In this document: piece by piece, positions 16,101 to 24,392 of the stretch
Layout of the letters: every line of letters begins with the position of its first letter
Position numbering within the stretch: position 1 is the first letter of the stretch
From: CAZXFA01 sp964640085
GTDB taxonomy: Bacteria > Actinomycetota > UBA4738 > HRBIN12
Length of the DNA: 64,000 nt
NCBI GenBank assembly: GCA_964640085.1
Contig: CAZXFA010000006.1
Coordinates: 52,519-116,518 of the forward strand
Direction: 5' to 3'
Notes under the pieces: model-generated
What the model saw: the letters and a program-made list of their open reading frames with translations, nothing else
Told to the model about the DNA's origin: nothing
Databases searched by the model: none
Position numbers and translations under genes: made by a program

Positions 16101-17339
16101 ATGTTCGGGATGTTCGGATCGCAGGCACGACCGCACCGACGGGGGCCCTGGGCCGAGGCCGACGAGCGTCGTCGGCGCGCCGAGGAACGGACCGCGCGCC
16201 TCGAGGGGGAGCTCGCCGGCGCGGGAGAGCGGGCCGGGGGGATCGAGACCGAGCTCACCGAGGCCCGGGATCGGGCCGAAGAGGCGGAACGCCGGGTCCG
16301 GACGGCGGAGGAGCGGCTCGAGCTGGTCGCCACGCAGAACGCCGAGCTCCTCGAGCTCCTCGAGCGGACCCGGGGAGGTCGCGCCGACGGGGATCGGGAG
16401 ACCCGCGAGCTCCGCGAGCGGTTGGAGGCCGAAGAGGCTCGGGCCCGGGAGCTCGAGCGACAGATCCAGGAGCCGGAGGCGCGCCCCGGGCGGCTCGACG
16501 AGCGCCCCCACCTGACCGTGGTCGTGAACGACGAGCGGGCCACCCTGAGGGAGGCGGTCGCCGCCGAGGTCCGGCGCCAGCTCACCTCGATCCTCGGCCT
16601 GACGCTTGCCCTCAGGCACGCCGACACCGAGCCGTCGGACAGCCAGGACATGATCCGTCGGCTCGCGACCCACGCTCGGAAGCTGGATCGCCTGGTCGGT
16701 CAGATGCTCGACCTGGAGCGGATCGCGGACGGCACGTTCGAGCCCCGGCGCCGCCGCACCGACCTCGAGTCGCTGGTACGCCGGGTGGTCGAGGAGTCCC
16801 AGGACCTGATCGAGCGCGAGGTGCACCTCGAGGCCGACCACGTGGGGATCTCGGTGGACCCGCAGCTCGCCGAGCAGATCGTCGACGCACTGCTCGCGAA
16901 CGCGGGCAAGCGCACCTCGCCGGGCAACACCGTCTGGGTTCGGGTGATCCGGCAGGAGCGCGGCGCGCTGCTGACCGTGGAGGACACGGGTCTCGAGGTC
17001 CAGGCCCGGTTCCGCGGCGCGATGCTCGCGCCCCTTAGGGACGGGGCCGGGGCCGACCGGCCGAGGGACGAGATCGGCCTGTCCGTGCTGGCCAAGCTGG
17101 CCGAGGTGCAGGGGGGTGAGGCCTGGGTCGAAGAGCGCTCGGGCGGCCGTGCGTCCTTCCGCGTCTACCTGCCCGACGCCACGGCCTCGAGGCCCGAGCG
17201 CCCTCTCGCGCTCGTGCCGGGCAAGGACGCCTCGGACCAGGCGAGCCCCGCCGAGCCGTCCCCGAACGGGAACAGCCCCACCGTCGACCCGGGCGAGCTC
17301 CCCGACGTCGAGGCGTTGCGGGAACTCCTGACGAGCTAG
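16101..17339 (+). CDS. Histidine-kinase-like protein without the phospho-acceptor His (pseudokinase)
   Basis: 412 aa, soluble, with no membrane segment or sensor domain. Residues ~20-130 are a charged coiled coil. The dimerisation/phospho-acceptor helix reads AAEVRRQLTSILGLTLALRH, where H-E-L-R-x-P is expected, so the acceptor position is Ala155. The ATPase domain keeps an N box (LLANAGKRTSPG), a D-x-G (VEDTGLEV) and IGLSVLAKLAEVQGGEAWVE. It can probably bind ATP but cannot autophosphorylate in the standard way. A GGAAGG site precedes ATG 16101. The Pro/Ser-rich tail ends in an acidic helix. No response regulator is nearby, so a scaffold or sensor role is a guess. Confidence 0.75.
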   Translation: MFGMFGSQARPHRRGPWAEADERRRRAEERTARLEGELAGAGERAGGIETELTEARDRAEEAERRVRTAEERLELVATQNAELLELLERTRGGRADGDRETRELRERLEAEEARARELERQIQEPEARPGRLDERPHLTVVVNDERATLREAVAAEVRRQLTSILGLTLALRHADTEPSDSQDMIRRLATHARKLDRLVGQMLDLERIADGTFEPRRRRTDLESLVRRVVEESQDLIEREVHLEADHVGISVDPQLAEQIVDALLANAGKRTSPGNTVWVRVIRQERGALLTVEDTGLEVQARFRGAMLAPLRDGAGADRPRDEIGLSVLAKLAEVQGGEAWVEERSGGRASFRVYLPDATASRPERPLALVPGKDASDQASPAEPSPNGNSPTVDPGELPDVEALRELLTS

Positions 17340-17360
17340 GGAGGCTCGAGAGCCCCCCTG

Positions 17361-17396
17361 GTGGGCCCGGCGCCGCTTCGGCGGCGCCGGGCCCAC
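17361..17396. terminator. Bidirectional terminator hairpin between convergent genes
   Basis: Perfect 16-bp stem: GTGGGCCCGGCGCCGC (17361-17376), TTCG loop, GCGGCGCCGGGCCCAC (17381-17396). It lies between the ends of the pseudokinase gene and the acyl-CoA dehydrogenase gene and can serve both. The stem core recurs at 52190-52222. Confidence 0.8.
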
Positions 17397-17402
17397 GCCC
17401 GC

Positions 17403-18566
17403 TCAGACCGCGACCTCCTTCAGCAGCTCGCGGGCAATCACGACCCGCTGGATCTGGTTCGTGCCTTCGTAGATCTGCGTGATCTTCGCGTCCCGCATCA
17501 GGCGTTCCACCGGGTACTCGCGCACGTAGCCGTAACCCCCGAGCACCTGCACGGCGTCGGTCGTGATCCGCATCGCGGCGTCGGAGGCGAAGCACTTGGC
17601 CACGCTCGAGAAGTAGGTCATCCGCGGGTCCCCAGCGTCGCACAGGGCCAGCGCCCTGTACACGAGCAGGCGCGAGGCCTCGATCTGCATCGCCATGTCG
17701 GCCAGCATGAACGCCACGCCCTGGAACCCCGCCACCGGCCTGCCGAACTGCTCCCGCTCGGCCGCGTACGCCGTGGCGGCGTCGAGCGCTCCCCGGGCGA
17801 TCCCCAGCGCCTGCGCGCCGATCAGCGGTCGCGAGTGGTCGAGGGTCCGCAGGGCGATCGTGAAGCCCTCGCCCTCCCGACCGATCAGGCGGTCGGCCGG
17901 GATCCGGGCGTCGGCAAGGAGGACCTCGCGCGTCGGCGAGCCGCGGATCCCCATCTTCTCCTCCTTGCGCCCGAACGCCACGCCGGGGTCGTCGCGCATC
18001 ACGAGGAACGCGCTGATCCCCTTCGACCCCTCGGACCGGTCGCGCGTAGCGAAGACGACGTAGCCGTGGCTCACCCCCGCTCCGGTGATGAACCGTTTGG
18101 TCCCGTTCAGGACGAACGCGTCGCCGTCGCGTTCGTACCGCGTCGACAGCGCGGCCGCGTCGGAACCCGCCCCCGGCTCGGTCAGAGCGTAGGACATCAG
18201 GACCTCGCCGCGGGCCATGCCGCCGATCATCGTCCGCCGTTGCTCCTCGCTCCCGGAAAGCAGGAGCGGCACGGCGCCGAGCTTGTTCACCGCGAAGGCG
18301 AGCGCGAGGCCCGCGGCCACCCGGGACAGCTCCTCGACCAGCACCCCGAGCGCCAGCGAGCCCCCGCCCGACCCGCCGTACTCCTCCGCGAAGCCCACGC
18401 CCGGCAGCTCGGCGTCGACCAGGACGCGCCACAGGTCCTCGGGCCACTCGTCCGACCGGTCGATCTCGTCGGCGCGGGGGGCGATCTTCTCCTCGGCGAT
18501 GCGACGGACGAGATCGCGGAACTCCTCGAGGTCCCCCGGCAGCTCGAACCGCTCCAGCTCCGCCAT
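17403..18566 (-). CDS. Acyl-CoA dehydrogenase
   Basis: FAD enzyme that introduces the alpha-beta double bond in acyl-CoA, 387 aa, standard length. Visible family motifs are YALTEPGAGSDAA, KRFITGAGVSHGYVVFA, the AAEREQFGRPVAGFQGVAFM helix, and YGYVREYPVERLMRDAKITQ with IYEGTNQIQR near the end, the usual FAD-binding and active-site framework. It starts four bases after the thiolase gene and is cotranscribed with it. Chain-length preference cannot be read from the sequence. Confidence 0.93.
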   Translation of the reverse strand: MAELERFELPGDLEEFRDLVRRIAEEKIAPRADEIDRSDEWPEDLWRVLVDAELPGVGFAEEYGGSGGGSLALGVLVEELSRVAAGLALAFAVNKLGAVPLLLSGSEEQRRTMIGGMARGEVLMSYALTEPGAGSDAAALSTRYERDGDAFVLNGTKRFITGAGVSHGYVVFATRDRSEGSKGISAFLVMRDDPGVAFGRKEEKMGIRGSPTREVLLADARIPADRLIGREGEGFTIALRTLDHSRPLIGAQALGIARGALDAATAYAAEREQFGRPVAGFQGVAFMLADMAMQIEASRLLVYRALALCDAGDPRMTYFSSVAKCFASDAAMRITTDAVQVLGGYGYVREYPVERLMRDAKITQIYEGTNQIQRVVIARELLKEVAV

Positions 18567-18569
18567 CGA

Positions 18570-19754
18570 CTAGCCGAGGGCCCGGAGGAGGAGGGCGTCG
18601 CCCTGCCCGCCACCGCCGCAGATCGTCGCCCCGCCGAGCTCCACCCCGCGACGGCGCATCTGGTGCGCGAGGCTGAGGACGATCCGCGCCCCGCTGCAAC
18701 CGATGGGATGGCCGAGCGCGACGGCGCCGCCGTTCGCGTTGACGAGCTCCTCGTCGAAGCCCAGGACCCTGGTCACGTTCAACGAGACGGCCGCGAAAGC
18801 CTCGTTCACTTCGAGCAGCCCCAGATCGTGGACGTCGAGGTCGGCCTTCTTCAGCGCGTGCTGGAGGGCGAGCGCGGGCACCGTGTGGAGGTACGGGTAC
18901 CGCTCGGCGCTCATCCCATGGGCCACGATCTCGGCGATCGGACGAAGGCCCAGGCGGTCGGCCGCCGCTCGGCTCGTCACCACCACCGCCGCGGCCCCGT
19001 CGGAGATCTGGGACGCGTTGCCGGCCGTGATCGTCCCGCCCTCCCGGAACGCGGGCGCGAGCCTCGCGAGGATCTCCGCCGTGGTCTCGGGCCGGATCCC
19101 CTCGTCGCGCGAGACCACGACCGGCTCGCCCTTGCGTCCATGGACCTCGACCGGCACGACCTCTTCCGCCATCGCTCCCGAGGCCCACGCGGCGTCCGCG
19201 CGCCGGTGGCTCCGAGCGGCCCACGCGTCCTGGTCCTGGCGCGAGATGCCGAGCTCGTCGTTCACCTCGTCGGAGGACTCCCCCATCACCTGCCGGGTGA
19301 AGGTCGACCACAAACCGTCGTAGACCATCGAGTCCACCAGCTCCGCGTGCCCGAGCCGGGCGCCCCGGCGGGCCTTAGGGAGCACGTACGGGGCGTTGGT
19401 CATCGACTCCATGCCGCCCGCCACCACCACCTCGAGCTCACGCGCTCGGATCATCTGATCCGCGAGCGCGATCGCGGTCATCCCGGACAGGCACACCTTG
19501 TCGACGTTGAGCGCCGGGACCTCCTTGGGGATCCCGGCCGCGACCGCCGCCTGGCGGGCGGTGATCTGGCCCGTTCCGCCCCGCAAGACCTGGCCCATCA
19601 CCACGTACTCGACCCGATCGGGAGCCACGTCCGCCCGCGAGAGAGCCTCGCGGATCGCGACCCCGCCGAGGTCGGCCGCGGCGAGGTCGGCGAGCCCGCC
19701 CCGGAACCTGCCGATCGGCGTCCGGGCACCGGCCACGATGACCGAAGACGTCAT
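18570..19754 (-). CDS. Acetyl-CoA C-acetyltransferase (thiolase)
   Basis: Thiolase of 394 aa that condenses or cleaves acyl-CoA and acetyl-CoA. The nucleophilic Cys lies in VDKVCLSGMTAIALA. The other active-site blocks are GLLEVNEAFAAV, GGAVALGHPIGCSGARI and CGGGGQGDALLL. The start ATG 19754 follows a GAGGGGG-type site. Its position directly ahead of acyl-CoA dehydrogenase fits beta-oxidation or acetoacetyl-CoA formation feeding crotonyl-CoA to the reductase at 23083. Confidence 0.93.
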   Translation of the reverse strand: MTSSVIVAGARTPIGRFRGGLADLAAADLGGVAIREALSRADVAPDRVEYVVMGQVLRGGTGQITARQAAVAAGIPKEVPALNVDKVCLSGMTAIALADQMIRARELEVVVAGGMESMTNAPYVLPKARRGARLGHAELVDSMVYDGLWSTFTRQVMGESSDEVNDELGISRQDQDAWAARSHRRADAAWASGAMAEEVVPVEVHGRKGEPVVVSRDEGIRPETTAEILARLAPAFREGGTITAGNASQISDGAAAVVVTSRAAADRLGLRPIAEIVAHGMSAERYPYLHTVPALALQHALKKADLDVHDLGLLEVNEAFAAVSLNVTRVLGFDEELVNANGGAVALGHPIGCSGARIVLSLAHQMRRRGVELGGATICGGGGQGDALLLRALG

Positions 19755-19787
19755 CAGCTGCCCCCTCGGTACGGACGATGCATCAGT

Positions 19788-20315
19788 CTACGCCGGGGAA
19801 CCCTTGGAAGGGCTCCGACGCCGCGCCGTGGCCCAGTACTCCCATCCGTCGAGCTCGGGGACCTCCTCGCCAAGGGCACCGAGCGTCGAGCAGATCTGCG
19901 TCCGATGGTCGTTGCCGTGGTGGATCGCCTGGAGCAGGAGCAGGCCCTCGGCGTCGTGCGTGTCGGGGTAACCGTTGCGGCTCCCCAGGACCTTCGCCGC
20001 GAGCTCGCCGCGCTCGAGCCGGTCCAGGGCCTCGTCCCATCGCGTGCGGTGCTCGGCCATCTCGGCTCGCAGCGAGGCAAGCGGTACCCCGACCCGGTCC
20101 TCGGCAGGCGGAGGCGAGGGGTCCTCCAGCCGTCGCAGGTAGCGGGTGTCCGCGTCGATCAGATGGGTGACCGTGTCGACCATCGATCCGTAGGTGCCCG
20201 GGATCGCTTCGTTCAAGCGGCCCGCGGGCAGGCTCGCGAGGTGGTCGATCAGGGCCTCCGTCGCCCACAGGTGATGCTCGAACAGAGCGCGCAGCACGCC
20301 GTTCGGGGTGGTCAT
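19788..20315 (-). CDS. DinB/YfiT-family protein
   Basis: Small four-helix-bundle protein, 175 aa, of the DinB superfamily, which binds a divalent metal through three His. Likely ligands lie in VTHLIDADTRYLRR and AIHHGNDHRTQICSTLG; the opening LFEHHLWATEALIDHL is the usual first helix. Members include thiol-dependent transferases (mycothiol, bacillithiol) and many proteins of unknown role, so no reaction is assigned. TACCGT ends eight bases before ATG 20315, suggesting a leaderless message. Confidence 0.82.
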   Translation of the reverse strand: MTTPNGVLRALFEHHLWATEALIDHLASLPAGRLNEAIPGTYGSMVDTVTHLIDADTRYLRRLEDPSPPPAEDRVGVPLASLRAEMAEHRTRWDEALDRLERGELAAKVLGSRNGYPDTHDAEGLLLLQAIHHGNDHRTQICSTLGALGEEVPELDGWEYWATARRRSPSKGSPA

Positions 20316-20323
20316 GGCGTCGA

Positions 20324-20329
20324 ACGGTA
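20324..20329 (-). promoter_or_regulatory. -10 box of the DinB-family gene
   Basis: TACCGT on the reverse strand ends eight bases before ATG 20315; no ribosome site is visible, so a leaderless transcript is likely. Confidence 0.45.
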
Positions 20330-20345
20330 CCAGGCGGGGACGTCC

Positions 20346-22160
20346 TCAGCCGCGGGAGCCGACCGCGACCTCGATGACCTGGACGATCTCCTCGCCCACC
20401 AGCTCGTCGCGCGCGATGAGGGCGTCGCGCAGGGCGACCACCACGTCGCGGTGCTCCTCCAGGAGGGCCAGGACGAGCTCTCGTTGGGCGGTGAGGATCT
20501 CCTCCACCCGCTCACGCCCGTTCCGGTCGCCGAGGACCTTGCCCACGAGGTTCTTGCTGCCGATCGGGCCCTCGGCGATCGCGTCGTAGCTGATCAACGA
20601 TCCCGCCATGCCGAACGACCCGACCATCTGGGCGGCGAGCGACGTGGCGACCTGGAGGTCGGAGGCGGGGCCGGTCCCCGTCTCCCCGAAGAAGATCTGC
20701 TCGGCCGCCAGGCCACCCAGCGCGATCGCGATCCCCGCCTCGAGCTCGGTCCGCGTGCGCGTGAACCGCTCCTCCTCGTCGCCGTGCGCCAGCAGGCCCA
20801 GGGCCTGCCGTCGCTTGATGATCGAGAGCACCTCGAGCCGCCGTCCCTTGCCGGCGAAGTACGCCACGGTCGCGTGTCCCGCCTCGTGGGTGGCGACCGC
20901 GACGCGATCGGTCTCGGTGTAGACGACGGGCTGGCGGAACCCGAGCTCCTCCGTGAGCTTGGCCTCGTGCACGTCGTTCAGGTTCATCTCCCGACGCGAG
21001 TTCCGCAGCGCCACCAGGAGCGACTCGTCGAACAGGTGCTCGAGCATCACCGGCGTATAGCCGAACGTGTCGTGCGCGAGCCGCTCGCGGACCTCGTCGT
21101 CGTCGAGTTGTTCGTGGTGGACCCGACGTTCCAGGAAGAAGTCGATCAGCTCGCGACGCTCGTTCTTCGTCGGCAGGTCGAAGTACAGCCGCCGATCGAA
21201 CCGACCCGGGCGCAGGAGCGCGGGGTCCAGGTGCTCCGCTCGGTTCGTTGCCGCGATCACCAGGATGTTGTTGTAGGTGGGCTTGCCCGTGGACAGGCGA
21301 CGCTCGCTCGGCAGGTACCCGTTGATCATCTCCACGATCGCAGAGCGGATCCGGGTCCTCCACGGGGGCTGGTCGAATGACTGGAGCTGGATCAGGAGCT
21401 CGTTCACCATCCCCGACCCGCCCGGACCGACGAACGCCGACGTCACGCGTCCCAGGCCGGTCCCGTCCGGGCTGGCGTTCATCCCGCCGCGATCCGAGCC
21501 GATCGCGTCGATCTCCTCGATGAACCCGATCGCCCCGCCCTCCTTGCGCGCGAGCTTCTTCAGCCTCTTGAAGAAGGAGCGGATCCGAGCGCCCGTCATC
21601 CCCATCCACATCGACTGGAAGGCCGGCGCGGACGTGAACAGGAACGGCACCCCCGCCTGCTTGGCCATCGCCTTACCGAGGTAGGTCTTGCCCGTGCCCG
21701 GCGGACCCTCGAACAGGATCCCGCGCCGGGGGTTCCCGCCGAGCTCGTCGCGGAAGGTTGCGTACCCGAGGAACACGTCGAGGGTTCGGGAGACCTCGTC
21801 GACCTGCGTGTCCAATCCACGGACCCGGTCCAGGCCGACCTCGATCTGCTCCGGCCGGACGACGATGTGGGGCGAGCGCCCGCTGAACAGCGGAAGCATC
21901 ATCATCAGGATGACGGCCACGATCAGCAGCATGATCGGCAGCCAGATCACCCATTCCGGGCCCAAGGAAGGCAGCTGGAAGGGGTTGTGCGTCAGGTACC
22001 GGTACCAGAGATAGGCGTCGAAGGCCCCGAGGAGCAGGATCGTGCGCCGGAGGCGTCGCCGCCGGGTACGCTCCCGGATCCGGAAGACGTCGGCCCGACC
22101 CTTGGTGAACACGTCCGAGCCGAACAGCACCGCGGCGGTCGAGCGGTTGGAATCCTTCAC
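20346..22160 (-). CDS. Membrane AAA ATPase / M41 zinc protease (FtsH-like)
   Basis: Membrane-anchored ATP-dependent protease, 604 aa. A basic N-terminus leads to two hydrophobic segments (~39-55, ~70-92) with a short loop between. The AAA module follows: Walker A GPPGTGKT (152-159) and Walker B GFIEEIDAIG, where FtsH normally has FIDEIDA. The second region of homology is AATNRAEHLDPALLRPGRFD. The peptidase site is HEAGH (His425, His429), with the third ligand probably the Asp in GPASDLQVAT. An unusual Gly-rich insert follows Walker B. It differs from housekeeping FtsH in its small extracytoplasmic part. GTG start after GAGGGGGG. Divergent from an Xre regulator. Confidence 0.88.
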   Translation of the reverse strand: MKDSNRSTAAVLFGSDVFTKGRADVFRIRERTRRRRLRRTILLLGAFDAYLWYRYLTHNPFQLPSLGPEWVIWLPIMLLIVAVILMMMLPLFSGRSPHIVVRPEQIEVGLDRVRGLDTQVDEVSRTLDVFLGYATFRDELGGNPRRGILFEGPPGTGKTYLGKAMAKQAGVPFLFTSAPAFQSMWMGMTGARIRSFFKRLKKLARKEGGAIGFIEEIDAIGSDRGGMNASPDGTGLGRVTSAFVGPGGSGMVNELLIQLQSFDQPPWRTRIRSAIVEMINGYLPSERRLSTGKPTYNNILVIAATNRAEHLDPALLRPGRFDRRLYFDLPTKNERRELIDFFLERRVHHEQLDDDEVRERLAHDTFGYTPVMLEHLFDESLLVALRNSRREMNLNDVHEAKLTEELGFRQPVVYTETDRVAVATHEAGHATVAYFAGKGRRLEVLSIIKRRQALGLLAHGDEEERFTRTRTELEAGIAIALGGLAAEQIFFGETGTGPASDLQVATSLAAQMVGSFGMAGSLISYDAIAEGPIGSKNLVGKVLGDRNGRERVEEILTAQRELVLALLEEHRDVVVALRDALIARDELVGEEIVQVIEVAVGSRG

Positions 22161-22287
22161 GGGGCCCCCCTCGTGGGCCGTTCGGCCGACACCATGGAAT
22201 GTACGTTAACGGCCGGGCTCCCGCATCGGGCCTTCGGCCTATGCGTCTGCGGGGATCCGTGGCCGTGCCGCGCCTCGGTCCAGCGGC

Positions 22288-22293
22288 TATCGT
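22288..22293 (+). promoter_or_regulatory. -10 box of the Xre-family gene
   Basis: TATCGT ends eight bases before GTG 22302, consistent with a leaderless message and with that start choice. Confidence 0.45.
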
Positions 22294-22301
22294 GCGGGCA
22301 C

Positions 22302-22685
22302 GTGGCCAGGAAGAAGCTCCCCCCCGTCGCGCACGAGGACCGCCGGACGGTGGGCGCCCTGCTGCGCGGCCTGCGCCGATCGGCGGGATACCGCGCCGTG
22401 CAGGATGCGGCCGCGGCGTCGGGGTTCCCCGCCGCGCGGCAGACGATCTACGCCTACGAACGGGGTGGCCTGACCCCCTCCCTCCAGCAGTTCCTGGAGC
22501 TGGTCGAGTTCTACGCGTTCCACCCCCGGGAGGGTGCCAAGCGCGAGGAGGACCTCCGGGCGCAGGCCATCGCCGCCGTGACGCGGGCCCTGTCGCTGCC
22601 CGCCTACCACGTCGAGCGAGCGTACGAACTGATCGACCGGCTCCAGCCACCGCTCGCCGAGGGCCGTCGCGGCAAGACGCGGTGA
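22302..22685 (+). CDS. Xre-family helix-turn-helix regulator
   Basis: 127-aa predicted DNA-binding protein. After a basic start, residues ~20-65 form a Cro/C1-type helix-turn-helix: LRGLRRSAGYRAVQDAAAAS, then a recognition helix containing ARQTIYAYERGG and TPSLQQFLELVEFY. The C-terminal half is helical and may dimerise. The frame is open further upstream, into the FtsH-like gene on the other strand; GTG 22302 is preferred for its -10 box and position. The stop overlaps the epimerase ATG (TGATG), so the two are translationally coupled. It may regulate this operon or the divergent protease. Confidence 0.75.
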   Translation: MARKKLPPVAHEDRRTVGALLRGLRRSAGYRAVQDAAAASGFPAARQTIYAYERGGLTPSLQQFLELVEFYAFHPREGAKREEDLRAQAIAAVTRALSLPAYHVERAYELIDRLQPPLAEGRRGKTR

Positions 22686-23086
22686 TGTTCACGCGGGTGG
22701 ACCACATCGGTGTCGCGGTGGCCAACCTGGACGAGGCGGTCGATCGGTACCGGCGCACCCTCGGCATCGAGCCCGTGCACCGCGAGGTCGTGGCGTCGCA
22801 GGGCGTCGAGGAGGTGCTGTTCCCGCTGGGCGATTCGTACCTCCAGCTCCTGGGGGCGCTCGGTCCCGACACCTCCGTCGGCCGGTTCCTCGAACGCCGA
22901 GGCCCAGGCTTGCACCACATCGGCTATCGCGTGGAGGACGTCGCGTCCGCCCTCGCGACGCTGGCCGACCTGGGCGTGCGCCTGATCGACGAGGAGCCTC
23001 GCCCCGGCTCACGGGGCACGACGATCGCCTTCGTCCATCCCTCCGCGATGGACGGGGTCCTCGTCGAGCTGGTTCAGCTTCCTTAG
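22685..23086 (+). CDS. mce: Methylmalonyl-CoA (ethylmalonyl-CoA) epimerase
   Basis: VOC-fold metalloenzyme, 133 aa, that interconverts the 2R and 2S forms of methylmalonyl-CoA. Metal ligands are visible as the His of VDHIGVAVANLD, the His pair of GLHHIGYRVEDV and the Glu of GVLVELVQLP. ATG 22685 overlaps the regulator stop. In the ethylmalonyl-CoA pathway the same enzyme also epimerises ethylmalonyl-CoA, which suits the convergent crotonyl-CoA carboxylase/reductase gene. It overlaps that gene tail to tail by four bases. Confidence 0.92.
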   Translation: MFTRVDHIGVAVANLDEAVDRYRRTLGIEPVHREVVASQGVEEVLFPLGDSYLQLLGALGPDTSVGRFLERRGPGLHHIGYRVEDVASALATLADLGVRLIDEEPRPGSRGTTIAFVHPSAMDGVLVELVQLP

Positions 23087-24324
23087 GGGAGGTCCGTCAG
23101 GCCGCGTTCGGGGGCGTTGACCAGTACCGCGACGTTGCCCTCGGGGAGCTTCCCCTCGGCCATCAGCTGATGGACCCGCCCCGTCTCCGCGTAGTCGTAG
23201 GTGTGTCCGAGGGTCGTCCGAACCTTGCCCTCGCGCACCAGGTCGTTGAACGCCCGCGCCTGGTCGTCGTTGAACAGATGCGAGCCCTGGTAGCGCTTCT
23301 GCATGTACCAGAGGTAGCGCACGTCCACCATCGTGTCGTAGCCGCTGGTGCCGGCGCAGATCACGACCATCCCGCCCCGCTCGCAGACGAAGATCGAGGT
23401 GGGGATCGTGTCCTGCCCGGGATGGTCGAACACGATGTTCGGGTTCCGGCGCTCGCCCAGGACGTCCCAGATGGCCTTGCCGAACGCCTTCGCACCCTCG
23501 AACCACGTCTTCCACTCCGGCGAGTCCCAGGCGGGCGGCACGCCCCAATGCGTGAAGTCCTTCCGGTCGATGTAGCCAACCGCGCCCAGCGAGGTCGCGT
23601 ACTCGCCCTTCTCCTCGCTGGAGACCACCGCCACCGCCCTGGCGCCGGCGAGCGTGACGAGCTGCACCGCGAGGGACCCCAACCCGCCGGAGGCGCCCCA
23701 CACCAGGACCACGTCGTCCTCCGTGACGGTGTTCGGCGGCCACCCGTGGAGCATCCGGTACGCCGTCGCGCCGGTGAGGGTGGGGGCCGCGGCCTCCTCC
23801 CACGTAAGTCGCTCGGCTTTCGGGAGGCACTGGTGCGCCTGCACCTTGCAGAACTGGGAGAACGAACCCCAGCACGAGTCGTACCCCCACACGCGGAAGC
23901 TCGCCGCCAGGCCGGGGTCGCCACCACCCCCCACCCACGGGTCGTCTGGGTCCCACTGGCCCGCGTGGACGACGACCCGGTCGCCCACCCCCACGTTCGT
24001 GACCTCGGAGCCCACCGCGTACACGATGCCGGAAGCATCCGAACCCACGATGTGGAAGTCGGTCGGCTCCCCCCACCTGGCCTGGGTCTTCGTGACGTCG
24101 ATCGGGACCCCACGCGCCGCCCAGACGTTGTTGAAGTTCACGCCGGCGGCCATGACCATCACGAGCGCCTCGTGGGGGCCGATCTCCGGGACGTCGATCA
24201 CCTCGTCCACGATCGCGTCCTCCGGCTCGCCGTAGCGTTCCGGCCGGACGAGCTGCGCGTGCATCTGCTTGGGGACCTCACCGACCGGGGGGATCTGACC
24301 GATCTCGTACACGTTGTCCGTCAC
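23083..24324 (-). CDS. ccr: Crotonyl-CoA carboxylase/reductase
   Basis: MDR-family enzyme that reductively carboxylates crotonyl-CoA to ethylmalonyl-CoA with NADPH and CO2, the key step of the ethylmalonyl-CoA pathway. 413 aa. Family blocks are VMAAGVNFNNVWAARGVP, FHIVGSDASGIVYAVG, RVWGYDSCWGSFSQFCKVQA, the dinucleotide site VWGASGGLGSLAVQL, and IVFDHPGQDTIPTSIFVCER. The open frame runs far upstream, but GTG 24324 has a GGAGGTG ribosome site and matches the family start. A pure crotonyl-CoA reductase cannot be excluded without checking the CO2-binding residues. Confidence 0.9.
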   Translation of the reverse strand: MTDNVYEIGQIPPVGEVPKQMHAQLVRPERYGEPEDAIVDEVIDVPEIGPHEALVMVMAAGVNFNNVWAARGVPIDVTKTQARWGEPTDFHIVGSDASGIVYAVGSEVTNVGVGDRVVVHAGQWDPDDPWVGGGGDPGLAASFRVWGYDSCWGSFSQFCKVQAHQCLPKAERLTWEEAAAPTLTGATAYRMLHGWPPNTVTEDDVVLVWGASGGLGSLAVQLVTLAGARAVAVVSSEEKGEYATSLGAVGYIDRKDFTHWGVPPAWDSPEWKTWFEGAKAFGKAIWDVLGERRNPNIVFDHPGQDTIPTSIFVCERGGMVVICAGTSGYDTMVDVRYLWYMQKRYQGSHLFNDDQARAFNDLVREGKVRTTLGHTYDYAETGRVHQLMAEGKLPEGNVAVLVNAPERGLTDLP

Positions 24325-24392
24325 CTCGCACCTCCGGGAAGTTGGGATCCGGGCGGACGCTAGCCCGCGTCGCCGGGGACGACAACCCGGCG

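Noticed and set aside
17361..21380. 1339-codon forward open frame across acyl-CoA dehydrogenase, thiolase, DinB and FtsH-like genes
   Set aside because: It spans four well-supported reverse genes and a terminator and shows no recognisable sequence; it is an antisense artefact.
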